NCBI GenBank assembly: GCA_001953115.1
Contig: LSSL01002838.1
Span: 1 to 30,326 of the forward strand
DNA: 30,326 nt
Source of the DNA: Smittium mucronatum
Taxonomy: Eukaryota; Kickxellomycota; Harpellomycetes; Harpellales; Legeriomycetaceae
Direction: 5' to 3'
Shown here piece by piece: positions 22,838 to 30,326 of the stretch; the stretch's first letter is position 1, and every line of letters begins with the position of its first letter. Both the position numbers and the translations under genes were made by a program. The notes beneath the pieces are model-generated. The model was given only the letters and a program-made list of their open reading frames with translations, did no database searches and was not told the DNA's origin.

Positions 22838-23251
22838 ATGCACAACCATGAGTTGGCCGAGTCCGGTGCTTATCCTTATGGATTTTCCCAAGAGGTTGAC
22901 TATTGGCAAGAGGTAACGGAAGATAGTGATAGTGATAGTGACACTTCTGTAACCATCTCTTCTTAAGTTCCTGCACTAGGCTATGGCTTAGACCCATCGG
23001 TCAACTTTTCGGAAGAATCAGTTATGGATGATATTGTATCTTCTTTACTGGGACTTTCGTTAAGTTCCGGACACAACCCTCTGGTAAGGTTCTCGCCTAT
23101 TATTCTTTCCGTAGGGGCTGTACAAACGCATAGTGTTTTCAGTACAGGGAGCAATGGGAAAAGTACGGATAGGCGTTGTAAGGAAGTAATGCCCGCTCTA
23201 AGATCTTTGGTAGGTGAGGGCGGTGAGTGTGCTGGCAATAGTGCGCTATAG
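22838..23251 (+). pseudogene. Unidentified 138-codon reading frame with one in-frame stop
   Basis: The ATG at 22838 opens a 42-residue frame (MHNHELAESGAYPYGF..) ending at TAA 22964-22966. It includes an Asp-Ser repeat encoded by tandem GATAGT. The same frame resumes at once (VPALGYGLDPSVNFSEES..) and runs to TAG 23249-23251, ending GEGGECAGNSAL. Composition and residue mix look coding, unlike the surrounding desert. A single CAA to TAA change would explain the stop, so one decayed gene is the simplest view. The alternatives are two short ORFs or a read-through gene. No family is recognised; a fragment of a retroelement is possible but unsupported. The minus-strand frame opposite (22981-23238) lacks an ATG and is treated as a shadow. 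Confidence 0.35.
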
Positions 23252-23364
23252 TTTCCCTACCTTTTGCTGAAAAAAAAAACAGACTCGAAACAAGGATTTC
23301 TACTAGTCAAACTGATATAATGAATCCGCTTCCGACAGTATCAAATTATAAATCCATTGTAATC

Positions 23365-23374
23365 AAAACAAAAA
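23365..23374 (-). terminator. Pol III terminator after the tRNA cluster
   Basis: On the minus strand TTTTTGTTTT begins 3 nt after the Arg tRNA discriminator base. No run of four or more T lies in either inter-tRNA spacer. This is therefore the first usable Pol III stop for all three genes. Confidence 0.6.
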
Positions 23375-23377
23375 TAA

Positions 23378-23450
23378 TGATCCAGCCAGGACTCGAACCT
23401 GGAATCTCTTGATTCGTAGTCAAGCGCCTTGTCCATTGGGCCACAAGACC
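23378..23450 (-). tRNA. tRNA-Arg(ACG), intronless, 73 nt
   Basis: The minus strand folds as a class I tRNA. The anticodon stem is CTTGA/TCAAG with loop CTACGAA, giving ACG (reads CGU, and CGC/CGA after A-to-I editing). The T-arm is CCAGG/CCTGG with loop TTCGAGT. The A-box region TGGCCCAATGG and B-box GGTTCGAGTCC are intact. The discriminator is A and no CCA is encoded, as in eukaryotic nuclear genes. The acceptor stem has two G-U pairs and a U6-U67 mismatch, so folding or function may be weakened. It is last in a three-tRNA unit, 3 nt after tRNA-Ala. Confidence 0.88.
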
Positions 23451-23453
23451 ATC

Positions 23454-23526
23454 TGGAGAACCAGGGTATCGATCCCTGTACCTCTCACATGCTAAGCGAG
23501 CGCTCTACCATTTGAGCTAGATCCCC
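23454..23526 (-). tRNA. tRNA-Ala(AGC), intronless, 73 nt
   Basis: Class I fold, with anticodon stem CTCGC/GTGAG around TTAGCAT giving AGC. The Ala identity pair G3-U70 is present. The T-arm is CAGGG/CCCTG. The T-loop is ATCGATA, with A54 and A60 in place of the near-universal T54. A54/A60 are normally typical of eukaryotic initiator tRNA, which is odd for an elongator. The acceptor stem again has a U6-U67 mismatch. The B-box therefore departs from GGTTCGA (GGATCGA). It sits 4 nt after tRNA-Leu and 3 nt before tRNA-Arg. Confidence 0.87.
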
Positions 23527-23530
23527 AACA

Positions 23531-23613
23531 TGATTAGAGTGGGATTTGAACCCACGCCCCCGAAGAGACCGCGGCCTTAACGCGGCGCCTTAGACCAACT
23601 CGGCCATCTAACC
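23531..23613 (-). tRNA. tRNA-Leu(AAG), intronless, 83 nt
   Basis: Class II tRNA with a long variable arm closed by a TTCG loop. The acceptor stem GGTTAGA/TCTAATC is fully paired apart from one G-U. The anticodon stem CCGCG/CGCGG holds loop TTAAGGC, giving AAG with G37. The T-arm is GTGGG/CCCAC with loop TTCAAAT. Discriminator A73 is the Leu identity base. It is the 5'-most of the three minus-strand tRNAs and the best preserved. Confidence 0.92.
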
Positions 23614-26503
23614 ATTGGTTGATCACGAAGTAATTAGACCTAATTAGCATAAGCATTTTTCGCCAAGTTGATTTATCCCCGTGCTATGAGTTTTTTCACC
23701 ACTCCTTCCCCAAGACATAATACTTTCTTTATATTATCATTACCACATTTTATTGATACACCCTAATTTAATGTTTATAAAATCATTTTATTTCGCAAGA
23801 TTTAATTAAAGGGATAGCCCATATATACCAGAGAAAAGGAAAAAGAAGGTAGGAAATTAATTCCAGCTTTATCTTGATTTTTGAACAATTTATTAGGAAA
23901 TCATAAAAATAAACCTATCTATATTTTTATAGGAAGTTATCAAATTAAAATATACTGATAAGTGAACTTAGTGATCTAGTTTTTAGTATAAAAATATGAA
24001 ATTACGGTAGGATGTTACTGAAAACAGATAGTTAATAAAATATGTGATTTTTCGAACATAATTTATCATTTTTTTCATTCTGAAATAATCTAGGAAATTT
24101 ATCCTTTATTTTAACATGACTTGGAATATTATTCGAACCAATAATAGTCGTCATTTACTTGAGATAATGGCCTAAAATAACATTTCAAAGTGGGGTGTTT
24201 TTTTTTTCTCATTGAGTTGTTTTTTAACTCTATTTCTTTTTTAAAAAAAATTGTGGCAGGTAAAAAATTGCCATATTATATTTGAGTTATAGATATAAAT
24301 AGCTTTGGATAACTTATAAATTCTATTTAATGGAACTTGGATTTCGGAAAAACTCTGGAGAATAGAGGGAGGGAGTTATATTTATCTTCTAATATCATTT
24401 CCGATTGTTTATTTTAAATATACATATCAAAAAAAGGCTACAAAATAAAAATGATTTCAAATTTAGCTAAATACTGGGTGCATATCTATGAAAAATTAAA
24501 ATTATATTAGATAAAGCTTTCCTTAAAATTTGTATTGTCTAAATATTTTTTGTCAGATATCATTAATCTGCACCTAACTTTACTGAAATTATCAATGAAT
24601 TATTTTCATAACTTAGTTTCTATTCACCCGCAGAAAATTTTTCCACTAAATTTAGTAAAACTTTAAATTTATGGTATGATAATTTATTTTAATTATCTAA
24701 AATGTATAACAAATACTCAGTAGTTAAATATTTGCATCACACACAACATGTACAATTTTTATTATATACAAATTATTCAAATTATTTTTTATTAAAAAAA
24801 ATCTGTAAAAAATAATTTTATATAACCTCCATTCAATAAAAAAAAAAAATTCAAGTTTAAGAGAATATTTTAGTTGTTTTAAAAAAAAATTCAATGGTGA
24901 ATTTTTTCAATCATATACAATCCCCCTTCATTAAATTTAGAATGAAATTAGCAACTAGTTAGAAAAATTTGGAGAGTATCATAAAATTTTAATTCAGAGT
25001 AATAAAAAAAATAATTAAGACAACTAAACAAGCTATAGAGGTTATTTTTTATTGGATTTTTAACTATTTTTTTTTGCTGTACCCCCTCCAACCCTTTATT
25101 TTCAAAAAAATTCTTGGTTATTTTTCGAAATATTCGCTAAGAAAAATACTCGGTTGTGAAATAAAATATTTTAGATTATTATTATTATTATTTTAAAAAT
25201 AAGGGCATAGTAAAGGTTAGCTGATAAAAAACGCCCAATTTACTCAAACCCCATTAATTTAGTACAAAAAAAATCGATTCTAAGCGAATCAGTTTAATCA
25301 TAATAATATAGCATCGTGTTATTCACTATTTAAAAAATATCAAATAGCCCAATGCATATTTAGTATTTCTAAATTAATTGAAATAATTTTTTGTTACGTA
25401 ATAGGAAAAATCAACTTTTATTTTTCTTCGGTTCACTATTTTTGACCCCATTTTTTAATAATAAGAGTTATATTTTGAAATCAAAAATTTATTGCCAATT
25501 AAATGGAATATTTATAACAATTTCATGATTTTTTTCATTTCTTTGACTAAAAACAAAGATAAATATGGGGTTTGATTTCTATAGCCTTTTCAGTTAATAT
25601 AGCACAAAAAACGACATCAGATTTTTATTGAATTTTTATGGGGCTAAATAATAATTAAACAAATGAAATTGTAATACACGATAGTTTCGTGTGTAATTAA
25701 AAAAAAACAATAGTAAGATTTTTAATTTTCACAGTTTACAGGCATTAAAAGTGAAAACAAAATTTTATTTTATTGCGTTAAATTTATAAGTTTAAAATCA
25801 ATTTAATTGTTTTTTTATTTAAACTAAATTGACGGTTTTTGATCTTTTAAACTTTAGATAAAATTTCAGAAATTTAATGAATATTCGAAATTTGCCCCTT
25901 TTTTAGTTTAATTAAACACCATCGCTTTTTAAAAAGGTTAATATAAGTATAAACTAAAATTGTATAGGTTAAAATTATAAAAAACCAATTGAGATTGCAT
26001 TATATAGGTAAATATCTTTGTAAACATCTTCTATCCTAAAAAAATGTGCAGTAGTATATTCATTTTTTTAATTTAACCTTTTAAACTTTTATTACCTATT
26101 AAATAATATAGACATAATAATACAAATAAATAGAGAGAAGATAAAAAAAGGAAAATCTAGTCGTATTCAAATTAAAACTTGAATTTTTCCGAATATTATA
26201 TTAAAACTTCCTGTTAAATTATTATTATAATTTTTAAAATAATCTAAATGATAGAAATTTTTTAATATATCCCTATTATTTTTAGCAAAAATAAATATTC
26301 CTTAAGAATGAAAAGATTAGAAAGTATAAAATTTATTTCGTGGATATTCTGAAAACTTTATAGGGGAAGGATTAGAAATTATTTTTATTCTAATCTTGCT
26401 ATTATTTTGGTGAAAAAAACTTTTTTAGGTGTAACTAATGAGTAATCTATAATACAATCACAAATATTTAATTTAATAGCTTATCTCTCAAAAATAACAA
26501 CGA

Positions 26504-26529
26504 ATATATATATATATATATATATATAT
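26504..26529. repeat. (AT)13 microsatellite
   Basis: Thirteen perfect AT units in the right half of the desert. Confidence 0.85.
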
Positions 26530-27831
26530 GTTCTAATCCAATCTAATACAATTTTAATCAAAAAATATAGCTTAAACCCCATTTTTTTCATAAAAGATTC
26601 TAATATTTATTATCATAATTTATATTGTTAAGAAAATTTCTTAGAAAGAAATAAAGCTATTATATATGAATTTATCTGCCGAAATGTTGCATTCAAGTGG
26701 AATAATTTGGTCTATTTTACCTTTAATTATCTAATTTTTAACAAATAAACATAACTAGGGTTTTCTAGACTAAGGATAAATTATTTTGATAAAAATCTTA
26801 ATTTTATTAATTTTAATTATTAATAATATCCTTGGGTATAAGTTTTGTACCTTGTGATTAGTTATATTATTATAAAATTGATAATAACAAATTTTTTTAT
26901 AATTTCATCATAATTTCTATTTTTAATTTTTTAAGTAAATATTAAAAATAATTCAAATATTTTCTATATAAAAAACTTAGATATAAAATATTTGTGATGG
27001 AAGTTTCCTTTAATGAATTTATATATAAACATGTTTTCCTTTTCTTCCTGTCTTTGTTTTAAGAATTTTTTAATGGGGTAATTATAAAGTTGTTTCCAGA
27101 AAATTGAAAATTTTTTTGATAAAAATAATGATATTTTTGTGATACGTTGAATATGAATTTTAGATAATTTTTAATTAGATTCTCTAAAAAAATGTTGTCA
27201 CAAATTTTTTTAGAATTTTAGTTAGTAGGATGATATATTATTTACGAATTCTTTGACCGAATTAATTTTTTTAAGTTGTGAAACTTTAGATATTTTGAAT
27301 TTAATTAAATCACATTGTGGCCCAAGGAAAGATTTAAAGATAGCTTTTAATAGTTTAAAATCATGGTACTCCCATTAATTCAATTGTTTTTTTTATTTTT
27401 TAAAAAAATATATCCATTTTACCCAAAAGAATATTTTTTTATCCATATAATATAATTATATATTAATACAGTTTTTTTAAAAACAGTTTCTTGAATTTTT
27501 TTATTAGATTATCTTTAAAAATAGTATTTAAATATTGTTTTGTGCTATAATATACAAAAATAGGAAATCGATATAAAAAATAGTTTTTATAAACAGTATT
27601 TTGTGAATTTGGGGTGTTATAAGCTCTAGTTATATAAAAAAGTATTTCTAAATTACATTTGATTTAAATAATGCAAATTTGAAGATTTTTTAATTTATAT
27701 TTTTCAAAATTTATTTGAAATCTACTATTGATATTTTGTTTTTGCTAACGATTTTTTTCAGACTAAATATTAAAGTTATATTGAAAGCGATTAAAACATA
27801 TTGTTAAATATAGTGATTTAACTTGTTTTTC

Positions 27832-27854
27832 AAATCGATTTAAAAAATCGATTT
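27832..27854. repeat. Two copies of the palindrome AAATCGATTT
   Basis: The self-complementary AAATCGATTT occurs at 27832-27841 and 27845-27854, three bases apart. It can form a dyad or be read as a direct repeat. No function is evident. Confidence 0.6.
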
Positions 27855-29427
27855 ACAGTGATTTATTTTTTTAAATCAATTTCGATAAATATTTTACAAT
27901 TATTGAGTTTCCAAATCAATACTTGAGTTTGATCCTATCACGCTATATTCTATCAAATAAAAACGGAATCTTCGAAATAATACTCCATTTATCAATTAAA
28001 TAAGCCCTTTTTTATAATAATTAGATACAAATAAAAAAGTTCCAATTTCAGTTAAAAAAGATTATTTTCATACTTAACGTAATTTTGATAGGTTCTGAAA
28101 TATTTCTAAAAAGTGGTTAAGATAATAATTTTTTTCTTATTTGAAGAAATAAACTCGTACAATTAGCTCTTGATAAAAATAAAATAATTGGATTATTTTT
28201 ATCAGTTTAAAAAATTTATTGAAGTAAAATTTAAAAGAAATCTCTCCAAAAAACATGCTTTTACGTACCAAAAAACCTTCGGTACTTTTAAAATTTATAA
28301 AGTGATTAAATTGAGGTTTATTATTATTTGATTGTTTTTTCCATTTAATACTATAGTTTTTTCGGTCTGATTAGGAATTTTTAATTCCGTCTAAATATTT
28401 TCCTCATAATTACTTTTTGTATACGAAAGGATAATTTGAAGAGATTTTTTATGAAAAATCGCCATTAATTAATAAACAGATATTCATCAGGGGGTTTAAT
28501 ATACTTATATATATATTTTCTTAATTGTTTTTGAAATGAGCAAAAAATAAGTTAAATTTATTAATTAAATTTTCCTTTTATTATATTTTTATTTTAGTTT
28601 TTTCTAATATTTAAATATTATAAATAAATTTCGTTTAAGAAAAAAGTTAATAACTCCAAATGAAATACATAAATAAAATAAAAGAGAAATAATGGTCACT
28701 TTTAAATATAAATTCAACTGATATACTTATTGTGAAAATATTAATAAAGATGAGTTTAAAAAAGAAAACTAAGATAAAGAGTTTAGTGCGAGTCTATATT
28801 CTTATATATTACTCATATAGTAACACCTTACACATTTCAATTAACATAAGTATTTTGATAAATATTATTTTTTATCAAATAAACCGCTTTGCTGAAATAT
28901 TTTCGAATTTATCGAAATTATGCATAGCTATAAAACAACATATTCTATTTTTAATTGTAATTTTTTTTATATTTAGCCAAATAATACCAAAAACGCTTAT
29001 CTTATTGATGAATTGAGGATTATTTTGAAAAATCTGTTTTTATTGATAAAATATAGCTTTATGAGATCAAATATATTATTGTTTTGGTACCCTATCGTTT
29101 TTTATCCAATTTATTAAATTAAAAATTATCTATAAAGTATTAATAACTAATAAATGTCCTGATTGATAAAAAATAAATTATGTTAATGTTTAACCAATAT
29201 AAATATTTTGAATCACTAGAAATTTTAAATTTTTATACAAATCAAAACCCAAAAAAAACCATCTATATTAATTTTGTGAGACTATTTGGATTATAGATTT
29301 AAAATGGTGGATTTTAAATTTCTAACTATGAAAACAATTTAAATTAAAGAAAACTTCCAAAAAAGCAGCAATATTATATATTTTTTATCACTATTTATAA
29401 AAGTATCACTTGTAAAATGTAAAAAAA

Positions 29428-29455
29428 TTTAAAACTGTATTTAAAACTGTATTTA
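29428..29455 (+). repeat. 12-bp tandem repeat, 2.3 copies
   Basis: The unit TTTAAAACTGTA occurs at 29428-29439 and 29440-29451 and begins again at 29452. Confidence 0.85.
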
Positions 29456-30150
29456 AGTTTTTATTAAAACCACAAATAAATCACTTCAAAAGCAAAAGTG
29501 ACGAGATTTAGTTTATCGTTAAAAAAATTAATGTTTTTTTTGATTAAACCAAAAATAGATATAAATAAGCTAAATCGAGTCAAATTACCTTTTTTCGAGT
29601 TTAAAATATGTGTTTAATTATCAAAATTTTATGAAGCGTTTACTTATATAGAGTTAAAGTATTTTAATTAAGTTGATATAAATTTAAAAATTCTAACTGA
29701 ATTAGTTTCAGAATATTTGTAAAATAAAGGGGAGATTATGATAAAAAAGAATAACTAGTAAAACGATATTTTGAAATAAAAATCAAATTATAAAAAAAAA
29801 CATAGCAATATTATATGATGAATATGAAACCTAAAATGATTCTTTTAAGGAATTAACTGGATCTATAAATAAAATTTTTTAAATATCTTTTGGAAAATAT
29901 CAGATTAAATGTATAAAACATCTGGGTTTAATCTAATAATACTACCGAATATATTAATTTTAAAGTTATTACATCTAATACTAACACCAAAAAATTCTAT
30001 ATTTTCATATTTATTAATTTTTTTTTAATGAAAATTTAGAAATAAAATTAGGCACATTTGGAAAATTTTATTACAGAAAATTAAAAAATATCTGATCCTT
30101 TATAAACGTATATAACTTATGTCAGTATTTTTTTGTCGATATAGCACTAT

Positions 30151-30326
30151 TTAATCCCCTAAGAGTGAAATTCCTTGCCCTGGTTTAGAGGTTTAATAGT
30201 GTACTTTTCGAAGTACACTAAACTAAAATTCCACGCAGCGTTGTACTATTATTGGTTGGGTGTAGTGGATACAGAGCACAGAGATTTGGAGAACAGCGAT
30301 TCCAGAGGAGAACCATCTCGAAACAG
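30151..30326. other. Right edge: composition recovers, possible start of a gene
   Basis: G+C rises abruptly after about 30.15 kb. A + frame is open from 30155 to the end of the window (57 codons, no ATG, ending ..DTEHRDLENSDSRGEPSRN). An AG at the end of GATATAG (30141-30144) could be an acceptor. However, both other-strand frames near the edge are also open for about 35 codons, so coding strand and frame cannot be chosen here. Confidence 0.25.
30197..30220. repeat. Perfect 10-bp hairpin with TTCG loop
   Basis: TAGTGTACTT and AAGTACACTA are exact reverse complements around TTCG. A 10-bp stem with a UUCG loop would be stable as RNA. The same DNA is also a long dyad containing TTCGAA. It lies just inside the GC-richer right edge. 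Confidence 0.7.

Larger units (their letters stand above)
22531..23720. other. GC-richer island in the desert (broken ORF plus tRNA cluster)
   Basis: G+C rises clearly from about 22.53 kb and falls again after about 23.70 kb. The left third (22531-22837) is T-rich with no frame. It has a CTTAG/CTAAG dyad at 22544-22554 and a matching CTTAGC at 22581-22586. The rest holds the interrupted + reading frame and, convergent to it, the three tRNA genes. No terminal repeats or target-site duplication were found at the edges. Confidence 0.6.
23721..30150. other. AT-rich desert, right part; no gene seen
   Basis: Same composition as the left part. The longest frame (28732-29016, 94 codons from GTG; an ATG at 28750 leaves 88) is a Lys/Ile/Phe-rich string with no motif. 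By a rough stop-codon estimate, a frame that long is not surprising at this AT content and window size. No RNA gene or transposon ends were recognised. Confidence 0.7.

Noticed and set aside
22964..22966. Stop-codon reassignment (TAA/TAG read as Gln)
   Set aside because: Two coding-like frames are broken at putative Gln codons, but the 802-codon pacC gene uses CAA/CAG throughout, has no internal TAA/TAG and ends with TAA.
22981..23238. 85-codon minus-strand frame opposite the broken + frame
   Set aside because: Starts at TTG with no internal Met. The + frame has an ATG, a longer extent and a more protein-like composition.
23378..23613. tRNA cluster as a bacterial, organellar or viral operon
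   Set aside because: No encoded CCA, A34 anticodons for Leu, Ala and Arg, and recognisable eukaryotic A/B boxes point to a nuclear eukaryotic origin.
28732..29016. 94-codon + strand frame, hydrophobic and Lys/Ile-rich
   Set aside because: Looked like a possible membrane protein, but its composition simply mirrors AT-rich DNA. A frame this long is not improbable over 30 kb in six frames.
8031..30150. RIP-mutated transposon graveyard
   Set aside because: CpA, TpG and CpG remain frequent by eye, and no degraded transposase or LTR pair is visible. A dinucleotide count is needed to exclude it.
1..30326. CRISPR array, rRNA genes or riboswitch
   Set aside because: No regularly spaced repeats, rRNA core sequences or known riboswitch folds were seen on either strand.

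Overview
The window looks like fungal nuclear DNA. The only well-supported protein gene is a PacC/Rim101-type zinc-finger regulator, a family specific to fungi. It carries two spliceosomal introns with clean GT..AG ends and matching phase. The tRNA genes lack an encoded CCA and have A34 anticodons (ACG, AGC, AAG), as eukaryotic nuclear tRNAs do. The lineage within fungi cannot be fixed from the sequence. The Ser/Asn-rich protein and the extreme AT richness of much of the window do not decide it.

Layout. Positions 1-476 are 3' flank. Positions 477-3107 (minus strand) hold the three-exon pacC-like gene, 802 residues when spliced. Positions 3108 to about 4440 are its upstream region. This holds five exact GCCAAG hexamers (the PacC target core), two G-quadruplex-type runs, paired CCAAT palindromes and a 10-bp inverted repeat. 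A 164-bp element bounded by TTAA, with CCCTTT../..AAAGGG ends (4443-4614), resembles a piggyBac-type MITE. At about 4.75 kb the + strand switches from purine-rich to pyrimidine-rich, and a short broken reading frame starts at 4761. Long homopolymers and poly-C tracts continue to about 8.0 kb.

From about 8.0 kb to about 30.1 kb lies a very AT-rich desert (about 15-20% G+C by eye). It has no convincing gene except for one island at about 22.53-23.70 kb. The island contains a + strand 138-codon reading frame broken by one in-frame stop. Facing it are three minus-strand tRNA genes, Leu(AAG), Ala(AGC) and Arg(ACG), separated by only 4 and 3 bp. They have a Pol III T-run only after the last, so they are probably one transcript. 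Composition recovers at about 30.15 kb, where the window ends.

Working together: the one readable circuit is a PacC-like regulator with its own predicted binding sites clustered upstream, which suggests autoregulation. Finger 3 of the protein departs from the usual family sequence, so whether it still reads GCCARG is an open question. The other points of interest are the tri-tRNA unit and the 22-kb AT-rich block, which could be an AT isochore or a centromere candidate.
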